Shown: piece by piece, positions 30,872-36,989 of the stretch | How the letters are laid out: every line of letters starts with the position of its first letter | How positions within the stretch are numbered: the stretch's first letter is position 1 | Origin: CAZIWW01 sp964543275 | GTDB taxonomy: Bacteria; Patescibacteriota; Minisyncoccia; Moranbacterales; UBA11712 | Direction: 5' to 3' | Assembly (NCBI GenBank): GCA_964543275.1 | Contig: CAZIWW010000005.1 | Coordinates: 1 to 36,989 of the forward strand | Length of the DNA: 36,989 nucleotides | Made by a program: the position numbers and the translations under genes | The notes under the pieces: model-generated | What the model saw: only the letters and a program-made list of their open reading frames with translations | The model's database searches: none | Told to the model about the DNA's origin: nothing

Positions 30872-32038
30872 ATGAAGGTGAATAAGATAAAAGTTGCATT
30901 GTCTATCATCGCAAGTTTTGCAATGTTTGCGATAACCCTTTTGGCTATGGCCGAAAACAAAAACGATAATAATATCTTTCTCGACTACGACCAAGACGGG
31001 CTCACCGATCAGGAAGAAAAAATGCTGGGAACCGATCCCCGCAACCCCGACACCGACGGCGACGGCTACACCGACGGAAAGGAAGTTCAAAGCGGCTACA
31101 ATCCTCTCAAATCCGCCCCGGGAGACAGATTAATTTCCTGGACCGAAACGGATGATAAAAAATCAGCTGCAACCCGGGAAGATAAATTAAACGAAGACGC
31201 GGAGAAAATAAACAGCGCGGAGAACTTATTGGGCGGAGAACTCACCAACGACATTTTTTACGACTTTTCTTCCGATCCCGAAAATCCAAACCTTACCAAT
31301 GAAATGATCGGCGAACTTATGGCGTTAACTGCGGACAAGGCTAAAAAATCAGAAGACTTTGCCGACAATCCAGATTTCTCCCTGGACGACTTCGATCAAG
31401 TCGCCGAGAAATCCCTAGAAAAAGCTGATATTATTCAAGACTTCCCTGAAATTAGAGACGAAGAAATTAAAATACTGCCCCCTGTAAACAACGAAGATCT
31501 GGAACCCGACAAAGTAAAAGAAAAGCAAAAGCAGGAAATCCAAAAGTATCTGGCTTCTCTAGCCTTTATCTTCGCTTCCAACTCGCCTTTTGCCGTAGAC
31601 AGCTCCAGCGAACTTGAGTCAAACTTAACTGCCGAAAGCAACACTCTTCTTAACGCTCTCAACACCGGCGACAAAGAGACAATAGATTCTTACGCCCAAA
31701 AAGCTCAAACCGCCATCGACCAGATGAAAAATGTGGAAGTGCCTTTCGTCCTAAAAGACGCTCATAAATCCATATTAGCCCTTTCTATTTATACCGTTGG
31801 CTTAAAAGACAAAGTTTTCACCGACACCAACGACCCTGTAAAAAGCCTGCTGGCTTTAAGCTCTCTTCAGGCCGTCGCCGAAGCCAGCTTAAAAACCCAA
31901 GAAAAAATAGAATCAGTTTTGAATGAATACGGGATTAGTTTTATAGATTTTGACGGAGAAACAGATAAAGAAGCGACAAGCGATTCCAAAGACGCTAACG
32001 ATAAAGACGGCGAAGAAGAAAATATAAACAGTGAGTGA
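30872..32038 (+). CDS. exported acidic protein with thrombospondin type 3-like calcium repeats
   Basis: A 388-residue protein with a signal peptide or anchor (about 7-27, VALSIIASFAMFAITLLAMA). Two EF-hand-like calcium loops follow: DYDQDGLTDQEE (38-49) and DTDGDGYTDGKE (60-71), joined by LGTDPRNP, the TSP3 pattern. The rest is acidic and helical (EDFADNPDFSLDDFDQVAEKS, QEIQKYLASLAF). It would sit outside the cell and bind calcium; the function beyond that is unknown. A strong near-leaderless promoter drives it. Such proteins commonly precede TrbL/VirB6-like genes in Patescibacteria, as here. Confidence 0.82.
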   Translation: MKVNKIKVALSIIASFAMFAITLLAMAENKNDNNIFLDYDQDGLTDQEEKMLGTDPRNPDTDGDGYTDGKEVQSGYNPLKSAPGDRLISWTETDDKKSAATREDKLNEDAEKINSAENLLGGELTNDIFYDFSSDPENPNLTNEMIGELMALTADKAKKSEDFADNPDFSLDDFDQVAEKSLEKADIIQDFPEIRDEEIKILPPVNNEDLEPDKVKEKQKQEIQKYLASLAFIFASNSPFAVDSSSELESNLTAESNTLLNALNTGDKETIDSYAQKAQTAIDQMKNVEVPFVLKDAHKSILALSIYTVGLKDKVFTDTNDPVKSLLALSSLQAVAEASLKTQEKIESVLNEYGISFIDFDGETDKEATSDSKDANDKDGEEENINSE

Positions 32039-32040
32039 GA

Positions 32041-32080
32041 TTTCTAATTTCTAATTTCTAATTAACCTAATTGATCTAAA
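32041..32080. repeat. left imperfect inverted repeat flanking the four-helix-bundle gene
   Basis: Three AATTTCTAATTTC-type units ending CCTAATTGATCTAA. The complement of 32487-32520 aligns with it with a few mismatches and gaps. Confidence 0.45.
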
Positions 32081-32096
32081 CAAATCCCAGTGACTA

Positions 32097-32462
32097 ATGA
32101 CCAATAAAAAGTACGACCTGGAAAAAAGAACAGCCAGATTTGGTGAAGATATTATCAAGTTTGCTAAAAAAGTTCCTAGAAATACAATAACTATTCCTCT
32201 TATTAGCCAGTTGATTAAATCAGGAACAAGCACTGGCGCTAACTATTGCGAGGCTGATGATGCAGAATCGAAAAAAGATTTTATCCATAAAATTGGGATT
32301 TGCAAGAAAGAGTCTAGGGAATCTAAGCACTGGCTGAGAATGATAGTTGCCGCCGTCCCCGAATTAAAAGGCGAAGCTAGAAAATTGTGGCAAGAAGCCA
32401 AAGAACTGAATCTCATCTTTAACTCAATCATCCACAAGCTAAAGGACAAGTACAGAAAGTAA
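32097..32462 (+). CDS. four-helix-bundle protein (23S rRNA intervening-sequence / IVP family)
   Basis: A 121-residue helical protein. The signature of this family is clear: YDLEKRTARFGEDIIKFAKKVPRN at the start, LISQLIKSGTSTGANYCEADDAESKKDFIHKIGICKKESRESKHWLRMI in the middle, and EAKELNLIFNSIIHKL at the end. Members were first found inside 23S rRNA intervening sequences but are frequent as free-standing genes; the function is unresolved. The gene is set between imperfect inverted word repeats (32041-32080 and 32487-32520) and interrupts a module of envelope genes, so it looks like an inserted cassette. The start is ATG 32097; no Shine-Dalgarno is seen. Confidence 0.9.
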   Translation: MTNKKYDLEKRTARFGEDIIKFAKKVPRNTITIPLISQLIKSGTSTGANYCEADDAESKKDFIHKIGICKKESRESKHWLRMIVAAVPELKGEARKLWQEAKELNLIFNSIIHKLKDKYRK

Positions 32463-32486
32463 TTTAGGATTTTCATAATTGGGATT

Positions 32487-32520
32487 TGATTAGAGCAATT
32501 AGAAATTAGGGTAATTAGGA
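32487..32520. repeat. right imperfect inverted repeat flanking the four-helix-bundle gene
   Basis: GATTAGAGCAATTAGAAATTAGGGTAATTAGG-type words. The 11-mer ATTAGAGCAAT (32489-32499) also occurs as its complement at 13122-13132, near the DUF5654 gene. Confidence 0.45.
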
Positions 32521-32532
32521 ATTCTATACAGT

Positions 32533-33468
32533 ATGCTGAAACAATATAAAAAATTAACAGCGACAATCCTGATTTTCTCCTTTCTTCTCATCTCCACCCC
32601 CCGTCCCGCTCGCGCCGATGCGTGGGGAACTAATATGCTGTCCGTTACCTGGAAGCAGGTGCAGGAAGAAATATATTTATACATAAAAGAAACGGCTATC
32701 GCCAAACTTAAGATGATGGCCATCCGCATCGTTCAGGGAAAACTGGAAACTCTGCTTCAGGGAACCCCCGGCAAATTCGGCTTTGGCGACAGCTCTCTGA
32801 TTATAGGCGACTGGAAGGAATTTATCTTCGGCTCGGCTCAAAGATACGCTGATACCATCACCAACGACTTTTTTAGCTCTATGAGAAGCGACATACCAAG
32901 TCCCTTGCGAAGCAGAGTGGTCGACCCCGCTGAAAGAGCGCTTAAGACCGATGTCTTTAGCATTAAACCAGATTTACACCTTTATGTTAGGGAGGGTAGA
33001 GCCGATAAAATCTTCGAGCCCGGCTGGGCCAGCAATCCTTGGGAAGCTTGGCGTATGGCCGCTATGCCCCAAAACGACCTGGCTTTTACCTGGCTAAGGA
33101 GCTTAGCTCTTGATCAAGCGGCTTTTGAAATAGAATCCAAAGCCAAAGAAGCCGAGGGAACCGGGCACGGATTTAAGAGCAAGAAAAAGGAGGAGTCTAC
33201 TATAACAAAATGGGGTGACGGACCCTACACGCCGACAAAATGGGGTGACGGACCCTACACGCCAATATCAGAAATAGAAAAAAGATCAAAAATCGTTACT
33301 CCGGGATCCATTATTGAAGACATCACCGCTGAAATTCAAAAAATGCCTATAAAAATGATAACTCTGGCTCGCTCCATCCCGGATATAGTCGCCAGCCTCA
33401 TAACCCAAATGCTCACTAAAGTTATTGACCAGGGACTGGCTAAGATCGGCGGGATGATGAATTTTTGA
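32533..33468 (+). CDS. exported protein of unknown function preceding the TrbL-like gene
   Basis: A 311-residue protein with a cleavable signal peptide (about 1-29, ILIFSFLLISTPRPARADA). The mature part begins WGTNMLSVTWKQVQEEIYLYIKETAIAKLKMMAIRIVQGKLETLLQG and is mostly helical. Near residues 225-244 it has two exact copies of TKWGDGPYTP. The C-terminus is an amphipathic or hydrophobic helix region (MPIKMITLARSIPDIVASLITQML). Its place before a TrbL/VirB6-like gene recalls TrbJ/VirB5, but I see no convincing sequence match. The gene ends 38 bp before the TrbL-like gene and is probably co-transcribed with it. Confidence 0.75.
   Translation: MLKQYKKLTATILIFSFLLISTPRPARADAWGTNMLSVTWKQVQEEIYLYIKETAIAKLKMMAIRIVQGKLETLLQGTPGKFGFGDSSLIIGDWKEFIFGSAQRYADTITNDFFSSMRSDIPSPLRSRVVDPAERALKTDVFSIKPDLHLYVREGRADKIFEPGWASNPWEAWRMAAMPQNDLAFTWLRSLALDQAAFEIESKAKEAEGTGHGFKSKKKEESTITKWGDGPYTPTKWGDGPYTPISEIEKRSKIVTPGSIIEDITAEIQKMPIKMITLARSIPDIVASLITQMLTKVIDQGLAKIGGMMNF
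33205..33264 (+). repeat. perfect 30-bp in-frame tandem duplication
   Basis: Units 33205-33234 and 33235-33264 differ only at the last base. Each encodes TKWGDGPYTP (residues 225-234 and 235-244). Confidence 0.9.
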
Positions 33469-33505
33469 AAATTATCAATCCTTTATTTAACTTGCTCCAT
33501 CTTAA

Positions 33506-35422
33506 ATGAGAGGATCCAAAAAACAAAAAGCGCTATCTACTTCCACAAACAAAATAAAGAATTTCATCACTATTCTTGTGCTTATTTCTGTTATAAGCTT
33601 TCTTCTGCCCATAAATCCACAGATTGCGCACGCCAAGGATAAAACTTGGAACGACTATCTTTTAGAATTAGGAGAAATATTGGGACAGTGGGGATTTCAG
33701 GAATATCCGGCATGTCCTTATGTGTTCGCCGAGAAAGTAACAGGTATAGATAGAAGAGATATTGCTGGCGCCGCTGAAAAAAAATTCGCAGGCGCTTTGG
33801 CCGCTCCCATAGTAGCAGTCTTAATGCTTATCGAATGGATATGCAATGAATTTGTCGGTTTGGCTGCACAATTCCTTGAGTTTATGCTAAGACCCGACCT
33901 CTACAATTTCGCTCGAGAACCGCTGATACTACAGGGATGGAAAGTGATTAGAGATATTTGCAATCTTTTATTTCTCCTTCTTCTGCTTTTCATCGCTTTC
34001 TGTACAATTCTGCGAATAGAAAAATATCACGCCAAGAAAACTCTTTTAACTCTAATAATAATCGCTCTTCTTATAAACTTTTCCAAACCCATAGCTGTTT
34101 TTATTTTCGATGGCTCGCAGTTGATGATGAACTATTTTCTTAAAGCTAACGATAATTATCACACAACCATTACTGGGCTATCAAAGATAGCTGGGATAGT
34201 TTACAATCAATCTTCTAGTGTCGGAAGTCTCTTTAATCCTTTTGGGGGTGAATCGAATATTTCGATCGGCGTAGAAGTTCTCTTTCACATCATTTTTCTT
34301 TTTATTTTTGGAGTTGCCTTGATGACTCTGGGCATTTACCTGCTAATAAGGGTGGTAGCTATGTGGATAATTATAGTGGTTTCCCCAATAGCTTTTTTCG
34401 CTACTATAATTCCAGACTTCAAAAATATATCCTCCGGCTGGTGGAATGCTCTATTTAAATATTCATATATCGGACCAGTTATCGCATTTTTTCTGTGGCT
34501 TTCTACAGGCTTAGCCGAATCATTCTTTGTTAGACTGGCTTCGACAACCACACAGGGAAAAATCATATCAATGTATAACTTTATTTCCTATATGATAGTG
34601 GTTGTCTTTCTCTATGCCTCTATCATCATGGCCCAAAAATTCAGCATTATGTTCGCCGGCACGGTAACGGGATATGCGGGTAAAGCCATGAAAGGTACTG
34701 GAAAATGGCTGGGTAAAGGAACTTATAAAGCTCCCCGATGGGCCGCTCGAACAGCAGGGATTACAGGTGGGATTGCAGCGGGAATCGGAGCCAGTCGGTT
34801 TGGTAAGTATCTAACCAAAGAAGGGAGAAAAGCGGCTCAAGAAGAAAGAGAGACTAAATGGGCTGAGAGAATGGGTGTTAAAGGAGCATATGACAAATAT
34901 CGCCTAAAGAAAATGGCGGAGCTTAGCAAAAAATGGAAAGATGAGGGTGCCTTGGATGATAAAGACCGCCTTAAGGAAATATCTCAAACTGGCAGCCCGA
35001 TAGAAAGAATGACCGCCGCTAATGAGTTGGCAAAAGCTAAGTGGCTAGACAACGCTGAAGAATACACGAAGCTTCGCGATTCATTTAAAGGAACCTCTCT
35101 CGAGCCTATTTTTACCAGATTGGTTAAGAAAAATAGTCCCCATATACTATATGAACACGATGTCGCTGGCAACATTAGAACCCCTGAAGCCGCCTTCTTG
35201 GAATATTATGGAAGTAAAAGTCTTAAAGATATCTTAAAAGAGACTCCTGCCTCGACGCTAGAAAGAAGAGAGCTTGATTCTCTAATGGAACGTATTAGAG
35301 AAAGGTGGAATCAATTGGATGTTGGATCTCAACACAAAATAGCCGAGGATATACCCTCTGATATGTTTGCATTACTCCGACGTAGAGGATTTATCTTAAC
35401 AAGCAAAGAAAAGGAGAGCTAG
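33506..35422 (+). CDS. TrbL/VirB6-like polytopic membrane protein of a type IV secretion-like module
   Basis: A 638-residue protein. An N-terminal signal-like helix (about 18-36) and a Cys-containing external segment (YPACPYVF) precede about seven transmembrane helices: 96-120, 150-170, 176-200, 255-275, 278-300, 318-340 and 358-380. The motif LLIRVVAMWIIIVVSPIAFFATIIPDFKNISSGWWNALFKYSYIGPVIAFFLWL is characteristic of the TrbL/VirB6 superfamily (WW after a short loop). A Gly-rich link (TGGIAAGIGASRFG) leads to a charged cytoplasmic domain (about 415-638). These proteins form the inner-membrane pore of conjugation or secretion systems. No VirB4 or VirD4 ATPase is visible in the window. A reading frame shifted by one base continues after the stop (see 35416-35523). 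Confidence 0.82.
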   Translation: MRGSKKQKALSTSTNKIKNFITILVLISVISFLLPINPQIAHAKDKTWNDYLLELGEILGQWGFQEYPACPYVFAEKVTGIDRRDIAGAAEKKFAGALAAPIVAVLMLIEWICNEFVGLAAQFLEFMLRPDLYNFAREPLILQGWKVIRDICNLLFLLLLLFIAFCTILRIEKYHAKKTLLTLIIIALLINFSKPIAVFIFDGSQLMMNYFLKANDNYHTTITGLSKIAGIVYNQSSSVGSLFNPFGGESNISIGVEVLFHIIFLFIFGVALMTLGIYLLIRVVAMWIIIVVSPIAFFATIIPDFKNISSGWWNALFKYSYIGPVIAFFLWLSTGLAESFFVRLASTTTQGKIISMYNFISYMIVVVFLYASIIMAQKFSIMFAGTVTGYAGKAMKGTGKWLGKGTYKAPRWAARTAGITGGIAAGIGASRFGKYLTKEGRKAAQEERETKWAERMGVKGAYDKYRLKKMAELSKKWKDEGALDDKDRLKEISQTGSPIERMTAANELAKAKWLDNAEEYTKLRDSFKGTSLEPIFTRLVKKNSPHILYEHDVAGNIRTPEAAFLEYYGSKSLKDILKETPASTLERRELDSLMERIRERWNQLDVGSQHKIAEDIPSDMFALLRRRGFILTSKEKES

Positions 35423-35523
35423 AGAAAAAAGAAGAAGAAAGAAAAAGACAAGAAGAGGCAGATAGAAGATTGGGGAGTAAGAGAAGAAGTGATTTGGCAA
35501 ATAAAGTGATTCTCCAAAACTAA
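35416..35523 (+). other. frame-shifted continuation of the TrbL-like protein (possible indel or frameshift)
   Basis: After the TAG at 35420 the -1 frame stays open to TAA 35521-35523 and reads ELEKKEEERKRQEEADRRLG and on, a plausible coiled-coil tail. The region is purine-rich (GAGAAAAAAGAAGAAGAAAG). It fills the gap to the next gene, which starts 20 bp later. The sequence just before the stop (AAAGAAAAGG) is a likely place for an indel. Confidence 0.4.
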
Positions 35524-35542
35524 AAACTCAAATTGGGATAGC

Positions 35543-36949
35543 ATGTATAATACAAAAATTTCAAAATCAGATACAAGAACCGAATCAAGGTGGATTGACT
35601 GGCTTACATCGCCGATATTCGTTCCTATAACTGATAACCCAGAAAGCGAAACAGACGAACAACTTAAAGAGCGCCATGAAAAATTTTTAAAATTGCCTAA
35701 AAACATCAGACACAAGCTCGCTTCGCCTGAAACCTCTAAAAAAATCCAAGTTATAGGCCAAAAGTACGGTTTTGAACTTTTGCGCTTGGCGAATATTACA
35801 AGGCTGATTCGGGAATACTATTTTGGCGAAGCGCGGTTTGAGAATTTTCCGGGAGAGATTCAAGAAAGAATGGGAGTGAGTTCATTCACGGCGCAGGAAA
35901 TCACGAGGTATATCAAGCACGAAATTCTAGACTGGGATCCGTGGAAGGAATATATTCAGAGCCTTCCCAAGCTGTCTATTAAAGAAGCTGTGCAGAAATA
36001 TCCTAAGGTCGGCGAGCAAAGAATCACCGAAGGTGAAATTCAAATTAAATCTTCCGACGAACCAGTCAGCCCTTCCATCATAAACTGGGTCCACGATTAT
36101 GTTCTTCATTTGGGGCAGGAAAAACATTCAACTATGGAAAGAACCGACTATCTTTTTCACGCTGAAAACACAAAGGAATTAAGTTCGCAGGATCGGGAAA
36201 AACTGGCTATAATACTAAAGTCCTTTGATGAAAATTTTCCTCTGCCGATTGACACAGAGAACAACGAAGTGGTATTGGATTATTATCTTGATCGCGGAGC
36301 GGATAAACCTCATTCGGGACAAACACAAAATTTGTCTTTGCAAAAAAACAAGGGCGCAGAAGTAAATCTCGCATCCACCAGCCGCGGGGACGTTGGATAT
36401 TTTCCTCAACTTAGAAAAGCCAAACAAGATGCCGAGCTAAAAACCAGAGATTTTCAAGTTCCAGAAACCCAATACACCCAAAAACTCCCGACGCCTCAAT
36501 TTAAAAAAGAGCATACAAAACCATACACCAAACCTAACACCCCAAAAGCATATCCAAAACCACCCACTATGCGCAGAGACAGAGAGATTCATCCACATCA
36601 GAAGAATCCTATTAAAGAACTTGTAAAAAGTTTAGATCGCGACGAACATATTGGGTATAGCAACCCCTATCCTCAACCCGGCACCCACGCTATGCCGCCG
36701 GCAACGCTGCCGGCTGACAAAAGAGAAGAGCAAGAAGCAGATACGCGTTCACCCGTGAGAGTGAAAGGATTTACCGAGCATCAGAAAACCCAAACATTCC
36801 CGCATGAAAAATCGGCAGACGCAGAAGAAATGCCTCCGCACGAATTCATCCGCCGGAAAAAAAATATAATTCATCCGCATTCAATGCCCAACTTAAAACC
36901 TGAACCAAGAATTAACGGAAACGTGGTAGATTTAAGCAATAAGGAATAG
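35543..36949 (+). CDS. large hydrophilic protein, unknown function, C-terminal Pro-rich
   Basis: A 468-residue protein with no signal peptide or membrane helix. Residues 1-250 look globular and helical (KERHEKFLKLPKNIRHKLAS, IQVIGQKYGFELLRLANITRLIREYYFGEARFENFPGEI); residues 280-468 are low-complexity, rich in Pro, His, Lys and Gln (HTKPYTKPNTPKAYPKP). The pattern resembles cytoplasmic proteins that follow TrbL/VirB6-like genes in Patescibacteria, and it may be a cytosolic partner of that channel. I recognise no catalytic motif. It is on the same strand, about 120 bp after the TrbL-like stop. Confidence 0.7.
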   Translation: MYNTKISKSDTRTESRWIDWLTSPIFVPITDNPESETDEQLKERHEKFLKLPKNIRHKLASPETSKKIQVIGQKYGFELLRLANITRLIREYYFGEARFENFPGEIQERMGVSSFTAQEITRYIKHEILDWDPWKEYIQSLPKLSIKEAVQKYPKVGEQRITEGEIQIKSSDEPVSPSIINWVHDYVLHLGQEKHSTMERTDYLFHAENTKELSSQDREKLAIILKSFDENFPLPIDTENNEVVLDYYLDRGADKPHSGQTQNLSLQKNKGAEVNLASTSRGDVGYFPQLRKAKQDAELKTRDFQVPETQYTQKLPTPQFKKEHTKPYTKPNTPKAYPKPPTMRRDREIHPHQKNPIKELVKSLDRDEHIGYSNPYPQPGTHAMPPATLPADKREEQEADTRSPVRVKGFTEHQKTQTFPHEKSADAEEMPPHEFIRRKKNIIHPHSMPNLKPEPRINGNVVDLSNKE

Positions 36950-36989
36950 CGCAAAGCTTAAAGTTTAAAACGCAAAACCACAGCGTAAA
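36950..36989. repeat. word repeat at the right edge, inverted match to 30739-30781
   Basis: CGCAAAGCTTAAAG...AAAACGCAAAACCACAGCGTAAA is the approximate complement of the tract before the TSP3-repeat gene. It is cut by the window edge. Confidence 0.45.

Noticed and set aside
32533..33468. TrbJ/VirB5 identity for the exported protein before the TrbL-like gene
   Set aside because: Only position and signal peptide agree; no sequence motif supports it.

Overview
The window looks like a chromosomal scaffold piece from a small-genome bacterium of the Candidate Phyla Radiation (Patescibacteria), most likely a Parcubacteria-type lineage. This rests on gene content and style: compact versions of TilS and S1, a DUF5654 protein, a UbiA enzyme with a large membrane extension, a TrbL/VirB6-like module with a TSP3-repeat exoprotein, a free-standing four-helix-bundle (IVP) gene, few clear Shine-Dalgarno sites, and intergenic spacers made of short AT-rich 'words' (variants of TTTAAACTTTAAAC, AATTTCTAATTTC, TACGAATTACGAA). 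TGA is used as a stop at several well-bounded genes, so the UGA=Gly codes of Gracilibacteria and SR1 are excluded. The taxonomy is an inference; no rRNA is present.

Layout. 1-6187 (minus strand): a solute-binding lipoprotein running off the left edge, a methyltransferase, GyrA, a small membrane protein and a metallo-beta-lactamase-fold hydrolase. 6261-6343 is a divergent promoter pair. 6515-12281 (plus): ribosomal protein S1, guanylate kinase, TilS, FtsH and a polytopic membrane protein. 12642-12801 holds two tRNAs (CAU and GAC), followed by a DUF5654 protein. 13243-14157 (minus) is a Xer recombinase with a long palindrome at its 5' end. 14422-15920 (plus) is a LysM-CHAP hydrolase behind a ~240-nt structured leader. 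16068-18191 (minus) is PcrA/UvrD. A 100-N scaffold gap lies at 18300-18399. 18401-22793 (plus): rpsO, a NYN nuclease, pnp and a single-pass membrane protein. 22884-23335 has no gene but carries a strong promoter, several long helices and an intrinsic terminator: a candidate ~415-nt structured RNA. 23362-28932 (plus): YraN, a DksA-type zinc protein, LspA, ComM, a TrpR-family regulator, a G5/RlpA-like envelope protein and KsgA. 28974-30626 (minus) is the UbiA fusion. 30872-36949 (plus) is an envelope/secretion-like module.

How it works together. Most genes are housekeeping (translation, tRNA modification, RNA decay, DNA topology and repair, proteolysis, lipoprotein processing). TilS sits in the same window as a CAU tRNA that may be its substrate, and rpsO, the NYN gene and pnp form an RNA-decay neighbourhood. 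The regulatory highlight is the TrpR-family gene at 26586-27011. An 18-bp palindrome, ACTACAACTAGTTGTAGT, occurs three times around it: after comM, exactly on the -10 of the regulator's own promoter, and as the core of a perfect 30-bp palindrome before the G5/RlpA-like wall protein. This looks like an autoregulated circuit controlling an envelope protein. The other two strong candidates for undescribed biology are the structured RNA at 22919-23335 and the leader of the LysM-CHAP gene, where a stem masks the ribosome-binding site.
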